Source of the DNA: Phyllobacterium zundukense
GTDB taxonomy: Bacteria; Pseudomonadota; Alphaproteobacteria; Rhizobiales; Rhizobiaceae
Assembly: GCF_025452195.1 (NCBI RefSeq)
Contig: NZ_CP104973.1
Coordinates: forward strand, 3,207,001 to 3,271,000
Reading direction: 5' to 3'
DNA: 64,000 nt
The translations under genes were made by a program, and so were the position numbers. A model generated the notes under the pieces. It did no database searches. It had not been told where the DNA came from and was given only the letters and a program-made list of their open reading frames with translations. Shown one piece after another: positions 44,251 to 53,586 of this stretch (within the stretch, counting starts at the first letter, position 1; each line of letters opens with the position of its first letter).

Positions 44251-44781
44251 TCAGACTTTTTCAACCTGACCAAATTCCAGATCGACCGGCGTAGCCCGGC
44301 CAAAAATCGAAACCTCTACCTTGAGGCGCGAACGCTCTTCGTCGACTTCCTGCACAGTGCCGTTGAACGATGCGAACGGACCATCGGCAACACGAACACT
44401 TTCGCCAATCTCGAACGAGATCGAAGCTTTTGGACGCTCGACACCCTCCTGAACCTGCATCAGGATGCGGTCGGCTTCCTTATCGGAAATCGCAATCGGC
44501 TTGTTGTCCGAACCAAGGAACCCTGTCACCTTCGGCGTGTTCTTGATCAGATGATAAGCATCATCCGTCAGATCGGCACGAACCAGGACATAACCCGGAA
44601 AGAACTTGCGCTCGGCATCGACCTTGCGGCCACGGCGCACTTCGACCACCTTTTCGGTCGGCACGAGAATCTTCTCAAAAAGATGCGACAGACCCTTCTG
44701 TCTTGCCTTTTCTTCGATCGACTCGGCGACCTTCTTTTCAAAGTTCGAATAGGCGTGAACGATATACCAGCGCGCGGTCAT
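44251..44781 (-). CDS. nusG: Transcription termination/antitermination factor NusG
   Basis: The 176-residue protein has the NGN domain ([40 protein letters not shown]) and a C-terminal KOW domain ([20 protein letters not shown]). NusG binds RNA polymerase, supports Rho and couples to ribosomes through S10. It lies 37 nt after secE, as in most bacteria. Confidence 0.97.
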   Translation of the reverse strand: MTARWYIVHAYSNFEKKVAESIEEKARQKGLSHLFEKILVPTEKVVEVRRGRKVDAERKFFPGYVLVRADLTDDAYHLIKNTPKVTGFLGSDNKPIAISDKEADRILMQVQEGVERPKASISFEIGESVRVADGPFASFNGTVQEVDEERSRLKVEVSIFGRATPVDLEFGQVEKV

Positions 44782-44818
44782 TGCTATTTCCCAATCCCGA
44801 TTTTCTTGTCAGCCTGCG

Positions 44819-45040
44819 TTAACGACCAAGACCGAGAATCATATCGATTCCGTATGCCATCAACTGATCAGCTGCGAAAAAGAAAATCGCAGCAAAAAAC
44901 GCCATTACCATCACCATCGCGGTGGAAATGAGCGTTTCGCGACGCGAAGGCCATGTGACCTTTGCGGTTTCAGCGCGCACTTGCTGAAAAAAAGTTATTG
45001 GATCTCGTTTTGGATGCCATTTACCGCTCGTGCATGTCAT
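44819..45040 (-). CDS. secE: Protein translocase subunit SecE (5' end probably frame-disrupted)
   Basis: The open frame gives 73 residues; the core FFQQVRAETAKVTWPSRRET and a single membrane segment (about residues 40-62) are typical SecE. The annotated start MTCTSGKWHPKRDPI is odd and has no ribosome-binding site. In the next frame an ATG at 45019 reads MASKT, the start I recall for rhizobial SecE. Deleting one G from CGAGATCC (plus-strand C45004) joins them as MASKTNPITFFQQVRAETAK. The gene is essential, so either the sequence has an error or the longer start is used. Confidence 0.85.
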   Translation of the reverse strand: MTCTSGKWHPKRDPITFFQQVRAETAKVTWPSRRETLISTAMVMVMAFFAAIFFFAADQLMAYGIDMILGLGR

Positions 45041-45148
45041 GTTGCTGTAAACATGCTGTGCTGCAACTTAAACAACACCATCTGTCCACACCATTGCGGC
45101 CCGTAAAGCTGATCGTTCAGCTCCACGCACCGCGTGTCTGTTAAGCCT

Positions 45149-45177
45149 ACATAGAACCGATTCCGGTAAAACACAAG
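45149..45177 (-). promoter_or_regulatory. Candidate rhizobial sigma-70 promoter for secE-nusG
   Basis: Read leftward: CTTGTG (45172-45177), 17 nt, CTATGT (45149-45154), compared with the rhizobial pattern CTTGAC-N17-CTATAT. It would start transcription about 100 nt before secE. Confidence 0.35.
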
Positions 45178-45248
45178 GCCCCCGGATTCGTTTCTTTCCA
45201 AACATCCGCCCGTTGCACCATCCAATCGTGCACCGGCAGACTATGTGT

Positions 45249-45324
<76 letters not shown>

Positions 45325-45336
45325 ATGTTCGGGGCG

Positions 45337-45365
45337 TACATTCCACAAAGCGGAGAGCTTTTCAA
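45337..45365 (-). promoter_or_regulatory. Candidate promoter for tRNA-Trp
   Basis: Leftward: TTGAAA (45360-45365), 17 nt, AATGTA (45337-45342), then a GC-rich discriminator (CGCCCCG) before the tRNA 5' end at 45324. The -35 is good and the -10 weak. GC-rich discriminators are typical of stringently controlled stable-RNA promoters. Confidence 0.4.
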
Positions 45366-45380
45366 GTCCCAAAGGTATGA

Positions 45381-46650
45381 TCAAGGTGTCATTGACAAAC
45401 TTCTCGGACTGATCCCACTGCCGAGACGCTCCATTGCACTCAATTCAATGCAGTTTGCAGGTTTTGGCTCTTGTGCGCAGGTGCTCGCGCTGGAGAAATC
45501 ACCCACATCGCCGGGACCGGTTATCATTCGAAAATTTGACAATTCATCACGGTCCAGAATGGAAATATCGCTTGCCGGAATTGAAAGCATTTTAGCGACA
45601 ATGCCAGCGTCGACACCCATTTCATTGAAGTAACCATTGAGTCGTTTGCGATAACCTTTGGATAATTCGGTTGTCTTGTACGTTCCGGTCGATCGACGTC
45701 CAATAATTTTCGTATCGACGATTTTCTTTTTGCCTTTTACGATCCGGTAGCGTGTCTGATATTTTACCATCGTTTTGGTAACTGTGGTGGTGATCTGGTG
45801 GACACCGAGCTCTGCCCACAAACCGACAAAACGCTTCGTGCCGCCGGCAACGATAAACGGGCAAGCTGACATGCAAGCCGCCCAACCGGGATAGGCAAAG
45901 CCGGCATAGGCGCCATCGGAATATTTTGGCTTGCACCCCTTCTGATCAGGATCACATTCATAGAAACTGGTTTTCCCCACCGCAATGTCGAGTCCTCGCT
46001 TTCGGATCAAACGCCCTATTTCCATGGCCGCGTCCACCACACCGCCATTCGATCTCGATCACAATGGGCAATCGCCGCTTGCCTAGCTGTCGCAGGACCT
46101 TGCGCAATCTTGAGGGGCTATCCGCTGTAATCGTACCTGAGGCCGCTATCCACTCGGGACAGGCTGGTTCGCAGCTTGCGGAAGCGTTCCGCACGATAGC
46201 AAATCGCATCGTCTGATCGGTAAGCTTGAAGGGCTTGGGAGCCTTGTCCGGGGTCGAAAGCTTTGCTGGAGCATATGGCTCAGAAGGTGCAGCACTTTTT
46301 GCGGGGAGATCGGGTAATCGAACCGGCGCGTAGGGTACAGAAGAAGCACCGCTACTCTTGGGGAGATCCGGAAGCCGGACGGGCGTATAGGGCTCAAAAA
46401 GCACTACGCCATTTTTTGGAGGCCGAACCTGCTTATGGGGACGATTGGTCTCGGAGGGTACGAAGGAGCGTCCCAAGAGACCGCCAGGCGTATAAGGGCG
46501 GCTGATATTTCCTGGTGTGGTAAAGCCCGGCTGATCCTCCGCCACGGCAGCACCCGCCGGCGCCGTGGCAATGTATTGCAGAACAGGGATCATCAGGAAG
46601 ACGAGGCAGAACAACGCGTAGCGATATTTAACGGGTACTATCTGGAACAC
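45381..46650 (-). pseudogene. Envelope protein with ClpP/crotonase-like domain (COG3904-type), frame-disrupted
   Basis: Two overlapping frames make one protein of about 420 residues. The first (GTG start at 46650 after GGAG) has a signal or membrane segment, a Pro-rich linker with repeated PY[TA]PVRLPDLP units, and a domain beginning CEPACPEWIAASGTITADSP that runs to RKVLRQLGKRRLPIVIE. The second continues SNGGVVDAAMEIGRLIRKRG, LDIAVGKTSFYECDPDQKG, CMSACPFIVAGGTKRF and GVHQITTT. The switch lies near 46051-46059, where CGAGATCGAAT would be in frame if one G were missing. I recall this family beside tRNA-Trp in related genomes; its function is unknown. It may be intact if the disruption is a sequencing error. 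Confidence 0.78.
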
Positions 46651-46744
46651 TCTAACTCCGCGAAATATCTGGACTGGCTTTGCGCCAATTAGATACCAGA
46701 AGTTGTAACGGAGTGAAGTTAGACTTTGGTGCTAAGTCCAGGAT

Positions 46745-46773
46745 GAAAAAGGGCGGCCCGATGGACCGCCCTT
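46745..46773 (-). terminator. Terminator of the second tuf gene
   Basis: Leftward: AGGGCGGTCC, loop ATC, GGGCCGCCCT (10 bp, one G-U), then TTTTCATCC. It lies about 30 nt past the tuf stop. Confidence 0.85.
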
Positions 46774-46797
46774 CCCGATTCTAAAGATCAGAAAGTC

Positions 46798-47973
46798 TTA
46801 TTCAATAATCGACGAGACGATGCCAGCACCGACGGTGCGGCCACCTTCACGGATAGCGAAGCGCAGCTTCTCTTCCATGGCGATCGGCACGATCAGCGTC
46901 ACATCGACTGCGATGTTGTCGCCGGGCATGACCATTTCCGTGCCTTCCGGCAAAGTCACAACACCCGTCACGTCGGTCGTGCGGAAGTAGAACTGCGGAC
47001 GGTAGTTGGAGAAGAATGGCGTGTGACGGCCACCTTCATCCTTCGTCAGGATATAGGCTTCTGCCTTGAACTTGGTGTGCGGCTTGACCGAACCGGGCTT
47101 GGCAAGGATCTGGCCGCGCTCGACGTCTTCACGGCCAACGCCGCGGATCAGCGCACCGATATTGTCGCCGGCCTGGCCCTGGTCGAGCAGCTTGCGGAAC
47201 ATCTCGACACCGGTCACCGTCGTCTTCGTCGTCGGCTTGATGCCGATGATCTCGACTTCTTCACCCACCTTGACGATACCGCGTTCAACGCGGCCCGTCA
47301 CAACCGTACCACGGCCGGAGATCGAGAAAACGTCTTCGATCGGCATCAGGAACGGCAGGTTGATCGGACGCTCTGGCGTCGGAATGTACTTGTCGACTTC
47401 CGCCATCAGGGCACGTACGGCGTCTTCGCCGATTTCCTTGTTCGAATCTTCGAGTGCAGCCAAAGCCGAACCCTTGACGATCGGAATATCGTCGCCGGGG
47501 AAATCATACTTCGACAAAAGCTCGCGCACTTCGAGCTCGACGAGTTCCAGAAGCTCGGCATCGTCAACCTGGTCGACCTTGTTCAGGAACACGACGATCG
47601 CCGGAACGCCAACCTGACGGGCAAGCAGGATGTGCTCGCGGGTCTGCGGCATCGGGCCGTCGGCAGCCGAAACAACCAGGATCGCGCCATCCATCTGCGC
47701 CGCGCCGGTGATCATGTTCTTCACATAGTCGGCGTGGCCGGGGCAATCGACGTGCGCATAGTGACGGGCTGGCGTCTCATATTCGACGTGTGCCGTCGAA
47801 ATGGTGATGCCGCGCGCCTTTTCTTCCGGCGCTGCGTCAATCTGGTCGTACGGCTTGTACTCACCGAAATACTTCGTAATCGCGGCCGTCAACGACGTCT
47901 TGCCATGGTCAACGTGACCAATCGTGCCAATGTTGACGTGCGGCTTGTTACGTTCAAACTTGCTCTTAGCCAT
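46798..47973 (-). CDS. tuf: Elongation factor Tu, copy 2 (tRNA-tuf operon)
   Basis: The 391-residue product reads the same as copy 1 along its whole length, with [18 protein letters not shown] and NKVDQVDD intact. The DNA is nearly identical too; differences are synonymous and concentrated around 47440-47550. The gene lies downstream of tRNA-Tyr and tRNA-Gly and is probably cotranscribed with them, echoing the thrU-tyrU-glyT-thrT-tufB operon of E. coli. It has its own terminator. Flanking sequences of the two copies are unrelated. Confidence 0.98.
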   Translation of the reverse strand: MAKSKFERNKPHVNIGTIGHVDHGKTSLTAAITKYFGEYKPYDQIDAAPEEKARGITISTAHVEYETPARHYAHVDCPGHADYVKNMITGAAQMDGAILVVSAADGPMPQTREHILLARQVGVPAIVVFLNKVDQVDDAELLELVELEVRELLSKYDFPGDDIPIVKGSALAALEDSNKEIGEDAVRALMAEVDKYIPTPERPINLPFLMPIEDVFSISGRGTVVTGRVERGIVKVGEEVEIIGIKPTTKTTVTGVEMFRKLLDQGQAGDNIGALIRGVGREDVERGQILAKPGSVKPHTKFKAEAYILTKDEGGRHTPFFSNYRPQFYFRTTDVTGVVTLPEGTEMVMPGDNIAVDVTLIVPIAMEEKLRFAIREGGRTVGAGIVSSIIE

Positions 47974-48062
47974 AACTGTCGTTCTCTCGTCATCACAACC
48001 GGTCTAGGGCCGGCACCATGTTTGTAGCTCAGACGAGACAGCGCGCCGTCCGTCAGCAAATC

Positions 48063-48136
48063 TGGAGCGGGTAGCGGGAATCGAACCCGCATATTCAGCT
48101 TGGAAGGCTGCTGCTCTACCACTGAGCTATACCCGC
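48063..48136 (-). tRNA. tRNA-Gly (TCC anticodon)
   Basis: Acceptor GCGGGTA/TACCCGC, D-arm GCTCAGTGGTAGAGC, anticodon loop CTTCCAA (TCC), TTCGATT T-loop, T discriminator and encoded CCA. It lies between tRNA-Tyr and tuf on the same strand. Confidence 0.97.
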
Positions 48137-48258
48137 ATATCTCGCTGATCCGTGCCTCCTTCTGGACGGGGCAGAATACAGCAACACATAGATAGCGCAT
48201 AACTGTTCCAAAACCGAATCGGGCTTTGGCCTATGCGCCAGGCGGTCGGTTCCGGCAG

Positions 48259-48343
48259 TGGTGGAGGAGGTTGGATTCGAACCAACGTAAGCCAAGCTAA
48301 CGGATTTACAGTCCGTCCCCTTTAACCACTCGGGCACTCCTCC
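48259..48343 (-). tRNA. tRNA-Tyr (GTA anticodon)
   Basis: A class II tRNA of 85 nt: acceptor GGAGGAG/CTCCTCC, D-arm with GAGTGGTTAAAGGG, anticodon loop CTGTAAA (GTA), a long variable arm (TTAGCTTGGCTTACG), TTCGAAT loop and encoded ACCA end. Confidence 0.96.
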
Positions 48344-48427
48344 GGTCACTGCCGATGGAACCGCGCCATTTGGCACTCTGCAGACAACTTTCCGGACGTT
48401 GTATCCAGGCCGCTGCTTGCGGAGGGC

Positions 48428-48456
48428 CTTATGCCGACTAGCCTCCGTGGTGTCAA
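48428..48456 (-). promoter_or_regulatory. Strong sigma-70 promoter for tRNA-Tyr/tRNA-Gly/tuf
   Basis: Leftward: TTGACA (48451-48456, consensus), 17 nt, CATAAG (48428-48433), followed by a GC-rich discriminator GCCCTCC. The predicted start is near 48421, about 80 nt before tRNA-Tyr. This looks like a growth-rate-controlled stable-RNA promoter. Confidence 0.7.
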
Positions 48457-48585
48457 CACTTCCCTGCAGAAAATGAACGGCTTGTGGAAATAGACTAAAG
48501 AAATATGACGGCGGAGCAACCGGTGCGCGCATTTTCCGCCAAAAGCATATATCGCCCGGCGCCATGAAAGGTTATATGTCGCGCC

Positions 48586-49449
48586 ATGGCCGATCAAAAA
48601 CCCACCCATACACAAAAAGATTCACACTACGCGACGCTACGTCGTCAGTTCCGCGATCAAAAGGCCGGGGGACCGCCGCAGCAGGCCGAACGCGCCTCAC
48701 GACCAGCTGTCAGCGGCACGCCTGCGCCGGAAGGACTCGTACGGCTTTACGGCCTGCATACGGTGCGTGCAGCGCTGGACAATCCCGCCCGCAAGATCAA
48801 GCGGATGCTCGTTACCAAAAACGCGCTGGACCGGCTGGAGATCACCGATACCGACGCCCTGCCCTTCGACGTTGACATCGTCGAGCCTCGCGCCATCGAC
48901 AGGGAGACCGGCTCCGACGCGGTGCATCAGGGCGTGATGATCGAAGCTCAACCGTTGAAGCCGCAATCGCTAAAGGCGCTGCAGGCCAGCTCGCTGCTGC
49001 TCATTCTTGATCAGGTGACCGATCCGCACAATGTCGGCGCTATCATGCGCTCGGCTGTCGCCTTCGGTGCCGGTGCCATTATCACGACGGCTCGCCACAG
49101 CCCGCAAGAATCGGGTGTTCTGGCCAAAGCCGCGTCTGGCGCCCTCGAACTCATCCCGCATGTCGAGGTACGAAATCTCGCTGACGCCATCGCCGAGTTG
49201 CATGAAATCGGCTTCACGACCATCGGCCTTGATTCGGAAGGCCCGCTGGAGCTGGAAAACACGATGTCCAATGGCCGGATCGCCCTGGTGCTTGGCGCCG
49301 AAGGCAGAGGCCTGCGGCAGAAAACACGTGAAACCGTCACGCACCTTGCGCGGCTTGATATGCCCGGCGCGATCAAATCGCTGAATGTATCGAACGCAGC
49401 GGCCATTTCGCTTTATGCAGCGCAACGCTTCTTGACCAGCAAAGATTGA
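48586..49449 (+). CDS. rlmB: TrmH/SpoU-family 23S rRNA (guanosine-2'-O)-methyltransferase
   Basis: The 287-residue protein has a basic, low-complexity N-terminus (about 1-48), an L30e-like substrate-binding domain (YGLHTVRAALDNPARKIKRM) and a SPOUT methyltransferase domain. SPOUT motifs are ILDQVTDPHNVGAIMRSAVA (about 140-159), VLGAEGRGLR (235-244) and SLNVSNAAAISLYA (265-278), which form the deep trefoil knot. The likely product is Gm2251 in 23S rRNA; RlmB is the closest match, but other SpoU targets are possible. Upstream on the opposite strand lies the tRNA-Tyr promoter, and tRNA-Thr follows on the same strand. Confidence 0.88.
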   Translation: MADQKPTHTQKDSHYATLRRQFRDQKAGGPPQQAERASRPAVSGTPAPEGLVRLYGLHTVRAALDNPARKIKRMLVTKNALDRLEITDTDALPFDVDIVEPRAIDRETGSDAVHQGVMIEAQPLKPQSLKALQASSLLLILDQVTDPHNVGAIMRSAVAFGAGAIITTARHSPQESGVLAKAASGALELIPHVEVRNLADAIAELHEIGFTTIGLDSEGPLELENTMSNGRIALVLGAEGRGLRQKTRETVTHLARLDMPGAIKSLNVSNAAAISLYAAQRFLTSKD

Positions 49450-49503
49450 AGGGACGTGGATAACGGGGCCAGGTATTTATTTCTGGCAAATGATATTTTT
49501 CAT

Positions 49504-49531
49504 TTTACAGACGGAAGGTTTGTGCTAATCG
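49504..49531 (+). promoter_or_regulatory. Candidate promoter for tRNA-Thr
   Basis: TTTACA (49504-49509), 16 nt, TAATCG (49526-49531), then GC-rich GACGCCGC up to the tRNA 5' end. This would start RNA only a few bases before the mature tRNA. Confidence 0.45.
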
Positions 49532-49540
49532 GACGCCGCT

Positions 49541-49616
49541 GCCCTTGTAGCTCAGTTGGTAGAGCATCTGATTTGTAATCAGAGGGTCGGGAGTTCGAGT
49601 CTCTCCGGGGGCACCA
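49541..49616 (+). tRNA. tRNA-Thr (TGT anticodon)
   Basis: Acceptor GCCCTTG/CGGGGGC (two G-U pairs), D-arm GCTCAGTTGGTAGAGC, anticodon stem CTGAT/ATCAG around TTTGTAA (TGT), T-arm GGGAG-TTCGAGT-CTCTCC, A discriminator and encoded CCA. It marks the boundary between core genes (left) and sugar-catabolic operons (right). Confidence 0.96.
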
Positions 49617-49926
49617 TATTCTTTCTACGTATTATTGTTTTTGTTGCCTTTTCGAAAAATCGTCAAGTTGCATCCTCCTATCAATTTACCAGAATAAGAT
49701 CGGATGAGTGTTCGACACCGCTAGATCACCGTCGTATTTCCAGCAGAAAAGCAGGACCACAATGGCCATCTGGCACCATCGCGACTAACCGGCTCGCCCC
49801 CGTATGTAGCTGTGTCCGCAGTCGGAGCTCTCACCATCACTGGCTACGGAGGAATCGGCACTGCATTTGCGCCTTGCGGAAATCATTCCACTTCGAGCAG
49901 CTGGCACGTCGAGTAAAGTTCAAGCT
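49617..49926. other. Spacer between tRNA-Thr and the D-ribulokinase gene
   Basis: These 310 nt have no convincing gene, hairpin terminator or direct repeat of the tRNA 3' end that I could see. One short open frame runs through but lacks a ribosome-binding site and coding character. Confidence 0.4.
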
Positions 49927-51573
49927 CTACTGCTGCAATCCCATCTGAAGGTCCATTCTTATCTCCCGATCGACCGACTGGAGCCTTTTAAAGATGCTGT
50001 AGCGTATTTCGTGGACCCTCTTGAGTGTGCCTTGGACGGGCTCGAAGACTCGCGAGATCCTTGACATGGTAGCCATCGCATCGGCCAGGTTCGCGCGATG
50101 ACCAGAAGCCACCGCGGCCAGCATGGCCGAGCCGAGCAGAACAGGTTCAGGGTTGTCAATTGCCGCCACCCGGACACCTGTAGCGTCAGCCAACAACTGC
50201 CTGACGAGGTCGCTTTGCGCCGCGCCGCCGCTTGCCATGATCAGGTCGATCGGAATTCCATCTTCGCCCAATTTGACCAGAAGCTGTTTGAGCCCGTAGC
50301 AGATTCCGCAGAGCCCGGCGATGTACAAAGCGACGAGGTCGGGTATTCCCGCATCAAGGCTCAAACCAGCTAGGACTGCGCGTGCATCCGGATCGGCGTT
50401 TGGCGATCTGTTTCCCAGAAATTCCGGAACGACATGGATCCGATGTGCCAGAGCCATAACGTCCTCTGGTTTGCTGCACATTTTGGACGCCTCTGCGTCG
50501 AGCCAACCGACAAGCGATGTCCCGGCCGCTTCGGCAAGCTCGGTAACCGATGCCGACGCTGGATGCATCGCCACGAGGTGGTCGATCGCAGCGCCGGCGG
50601 CCGATTGTCCGCCTTCGTTGAGCCAAAGACCCGGGATCATGGCGGAGAAGTATGGCCCCCATACGCCATCTACGAACACGGGCTCTTGGCTGGAAGCCAT
50701 GGAACAAGCCGAGGTGCCGAAGATGTAGGCAAGACGGCGTTCGATGTCCGAGGTTACCCCCTCGCCGGCTGCCCCTAAAGTCCCGAGGCCGCCGGCATGC
50801 GCATCGATCAGAGATGCGGCGACGGCGGTCCCCGGATGCAATCCCAATTCAACAGCGGCCGTTTCAGTCAAACCGGAAGCCAGCGCTGCACCCGGCTGCG
50901 CGATCTCGGTTCCAATTCTGGCGAAATTCTCCGCAACCAGTTCCTCCAAACCGATCTTGTTGAAATAGTCCGGGTCCCAGCGATTTTCGTGGGCAAGATA
51001 GGTCCATTTGCACGTGACTGTGCAGGTGGAGCGCGTCAACGAGCCGGTTGCCCGCCATGTCAGATAATCGGCGAGGTCGAAAAAGTGCTCGGCTGCAGCA
51101 AACGAGTCCGGAAGATTGCGCTTCAACCACAAAAGTTTCGGCGTCTCCATTTCGGGTGAAATACGACCACCTACGTATTTCAGGACTTCGTGCCCGCCGG
51201 CGTTGATCTCTTCTGCTTCGCCAGCGGCACGGTGGTCCATCCAGACAATGATGTTTCGCGTCGGATCGCCTGAACTTCCGACCGCAACCGGGGAGCCATC
51301 CGCCGCGACGGCGACGAGCGAGCATGTGGCGTCGAAACCCACACCTCTGACGTCGGCCGGATTGACGCCAGAAGCCGCCACTGCCTCCCTCACGCTTGCC
51401 GACACTGCATTCCAGATATCTTCGCTCGATTGCTCGACGACGTCGCCTGCCTCTTGCCAGATGTTGATCGGGCGCTTCGCCACGGCCAGCAGAGTCCCGT
51501 CCTGGTCAAAGACCCCCGCGCGAGCGCTGCCGGTTCCGACGTCGACACCGATAAAGTGTGCGGCCATCTTCAC
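49927..51573 (-). CDS. FGGY-family pentulose kinase, probably D-ribulokinase
   Basis: This 548-residue kinase starts with the ATPase phosphate-1 motif [18 protein letters not shown] and has the sugar-binding [17 protein letters not shown] and the catalytic-Asp region [18 protein letters not shown]. The length fits the FGGY pentulose-kinase subfamily (about 540), which includes D-ribulokinase. It directly follows ribitol dehydrogenase, whose product D-ribulose would be its substrate, giving D-ribulose 5-phosphate for the pentose phosphate pathway. A GTG start overlaps the dehydrogenase stop; an ATG two codons later (51567) is equally plausible. Confidence 0.85.
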   Translation of the reverse strand: MKMAAHFIGVDVGTGSARAGVFDQDGTLLAVAKRPINIWQEAGDVVEQSSEDIWNAVSASVREAVAASGVNPADVRGVGFDATCSLVAVAADGSPVAVGSSGDPTRNIIVWMDHRAAGEAEEINAGGHEVLKYVGGRISPEMETPKLLWLKRNLPDSFAAAEHFFDLADYLTWRATGSLTRSTCTVTCKWTYLAHENRWDPDYFNKIGLEELVAENFARIGTEIAQPGAALASGLTETAAVELGLHPGTAVAASLIDAHAGGLGTLGAAGEGVTSDIERRLAYIFGTSACSMASSQEPVFVDGVWGPYFSAMIPGLWLNEGGQSAAGAAIDHLVAMHPASASVTELAEAAGTSLVGWLDAEASKMCSKPEDVMALAHRIHVVPEFLGNRSPNADPDARAVLAGLSLDAGIPDLVALYIAGLCGICYGLKQLLVKLGEDGIPIDLIMASGGAAQSDLVRQLLADATGVRVAAIDNPEPVLLGSAMLAAVASGHRANLADAMATMSRISRVFEPVQGTLKRVHEIRYSIFKRLQSVDREIRMDLQMGLQQ

Positions 51574-52298
51574 AAGTCCGAACTGAAGGGCAGAATGACC
51601 AAATCGCGTATGGTGACGTTGCGCGGTCTGGACAACATGAACAGCACTGCCTCCGCCACTTCGCTCGCTTCCATCAGCCCTCCCGCCGCAATCGCGTCGT
51701 CGAGCTTCTCCTTGGGCCAGTCGCTAATCAAAGCGGTAATTACCGGGCCTGGCGCTACCGCACCGACCCGGATGCCGTGCTTTGTAACTTGGCGTCGCAC
51801 CGTATGGACGAATGCTTGCACCGCATATTTTGAGGCAGTGTAGATCGGCTCCCCTACCACCGGAACCAGGCCGGCAATGGAGCTGGTCATGATGATATCG
51901 CCGGTTTTGCGCTCCACCATATGAGGCAGCACGGCTTGGACCGAACGGAATGCAGCATTGATATTGAGGTTGAGCATTCGGTCCCAGGCGTCCGGGTCTC
52001 CCTCCACAACTTCCCCGCCCACGTAAGAGCCGGCATTGGCGTGGAAGATATCGAGATGCCCGAACTTCTCCAGGATACGTGGCAGCATTGTCGAAACTTC
52101 GGCCGGCTTCGTCAGGTCGACGACCACGGGATAGGCTTGTGGCCCCAATTCGGAACATAATTTGTTCAAGGTGTCCTCTGCCCTGTCAACGAGGGCGACA
52201 TTGACTCCTTCGCGCAGCAAATATTTGGCACATTCGAGGCCGATTCCAGAGGCTGCCCCGGTAATGGCTGCGACCTTTCCTGACAGTTCCTGTTTCAT
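51570..52298 (-). CDS. Ribitol 2-dehydrogenase (short-chain dehydrogenase)
   Basis: The 242-residue SDR enzyme has the NAD motif TGAASGIG at residues 13-20, NAG at 88-90 and the catalytic Ser140/Tyr153/Lys157 ([14 protein letters not shown]). From memory it is strikingly like Klebsiella ribitol dehydrogenase: [56 protein letters not shown] and the end T-RD-VILP. It oxidises ribitol to D-ribulose with NAD. It is flanked by an ABC permease and a pentulose kinase in one leftward operon, which supports the call. Confidence 0.87.
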   Translation of the reverse strand: MKQELSGKVAAITGAASGIGLECAKYLLREGVNVALVDRAEDTLNKLCSELGPQAYPVVVDLTKPAEVSTMLPRILEKFGHLDIFHANAGSYVGGEVVEGDPDAWDRMLNLNINAAFRSVQAVLPHMVERKTGDIIMTSSIAGLVPVVGEPIYTASKYAVQAFVHTVRRQVTKHGIRVGAVAPGPVITALISDWPKEKLDDAIAAGGLMEASEVAEAVLFMLSRPRNVTIRDLVILPFSSDL

Positions 52299-52326
52299 GG
52301 CAAACCTTACTTGTTAGAATGTTGCA

Positions 52327-53586
52327 TCAAGCGCGACCGTGGGAAACTCTCGACCGGCGCGCCAAAGAGTCGACGATGACGGCGATTGCAAGGACACCGC
52401 CTGTGATCATGTACCGAAGAGAAGATGACAGATCGAGAAGCGTCAGGCCGTTGGCGATCGACTGGATCACGATGATGCCTAGCAGCGCCGAGTAGGCATT
52501 ACCGCGGCCGCCGAACAAACTTGTTCCACCGATGACAGCCGCTGCTATCGCATTCAGATTGACGTCGCCGGTGCCGGCTTGCTGGCTTGCAGACGCCAGA
52601 CGGGAGGCCGAAAGCACGCCGCCGAGTGCCGCCAACATCGAGCAGAGCACGAAGGCGCTGGCGTAGATGCGCCGGACGTTGATGCCGGCACGGCGAGCAG
52701 CCTCGCGGTTTCCGCCAACCGCTGTCATAGAGCGGCCCCACTGTGTCCGCGTCAACGCATAGTTCATCAGCATCACCAGTCCCACGAAAAGACCGAACAT
52801 CCAGGGAATACCGCGATCCTGATTCAAGTAGAGGACGATGATTTCCAGCACCAATGTTGTGGCGGCAGCGCGAAGGACAATGCTTCCCAGCGACGGTGCT
52901 GATAGATTGGCTTCGCGGCGACGAGAAATCGTGCGAACGCCCGTCCAGAGCATCACCACGCCGGGGACCACAGCCAGGACATGGGCCAAAAGGCGGGGCA
53001 TCACCAACATCTGCCCGAAATTCACCATGGCTGACCCATACGGCAGGTTGATCGAGCCGGTGGAGCCGAGAATATAAAGCTGCATCCCCAGGACCGCCAG
53101 CAAACCGGAAAGCGTCGCCACGAAGCTTGGCATGCCCAAGCGATTGTATAAGAGCGCATAAAGCGACCCGATGAGGCCCCCGACGGCAACGGCGGCGAGG
53201 ATGGCCAGGGCAACCGGCCAACCCTGGTTGACCCACAGCGTGCCAACAATGGCCGAGGCAAAGCCGCTGATCGATCCTACAGACAGATCGATCTCTCCTA
53301 CCATAAGGACGCACACGATACCGAGTGCGATGACGCCGACTGTGGAGCAGTCGAACAGCAGGTTCACGAGATTGTTGCTCGACAGAAATATCGGATTGAG
53401 GCTTGCAAATACGGTCCATATCAACGCCAGTCCGACCACGACCGGGAGCGAACCAAGGTCACCCGACCGCACGCGGTCGATGAAGCCGCGGACGGCACCG
53501 CCGATACCCGCTTCGTGCTTCAGACGCTCGTCGCTGCGATCCAACATTGTGGCTGGGAGCGCATTGTCTTTGACGTTGCCCGTCAT
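52327..53586 (-). CDS. Sugar/polyol ABC transporter permease (XylH/RbsC-type, CUT2)
   Basis: The 419-residue membrane protein has about ten hydrophobic segments and the CUT2 permease hallmarks: LLFDCSTVGVIALGIVCVLM, GEIDLSVGSISGFASAIVG, and the GGNREAARRAGINVRRIYAS cytoplasmic loop that contacts the ATPase. The extra length over RbsC makes it XylH-like. Its start overlaps the ATPase stop (ATGA). With its partners it probably imports ribitol or a related pentitol. Confidence 0.9.
   Translation of the reverse strand: MTGNVKDNALPATMLDRSDERLKHEAGIGGAVRGFIDRVRSGDLGSLPVVVGLALIWTVFASLNPIFLSSNNLVNLLFDCSTVGVIALGIVCVLMVGEIDLSVGSISGFASAIVGTLWVNQGWPVALAILAAVAVGGLIGSLYALLYNRLGMPSFVATLSGLLAVLGMQLYILGSTGSINLPYGSAMVNFGQMLVMPRLLAHVLAVVPGVVMLWTGVRTISRRREANLSAPSLGSIVLRAAATTLVLEIIVLYLNQDRGIPWMFGLFVGLVMLMNYALTRTQWGRSMTAVGGNREAARRAGINVRRIYASAFVLCSMLAALGGVLSASRLASASQQAGTGDVNLNAIAAAVIGGTSLFGGRGNAYSALLGIIVIQSIANGLTLLDLSSSLRYMITGGVLAIAVIVDSLARRSRVSHGRA

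Noticed and set aside
44987..44993. Run of seven T in secE as a slippage or programmed-frameshift site
   Set aside because: Deleting a G upstream (45004) restores the full expected start with all seven T kept, so the homopolymer need not be involved.
49556..49948. A 130-codon open frame starting inside tRNA-Thr
   Set aside because: It begins in the tRNA, has no ribosome-binding site and its composition is not protein-like.
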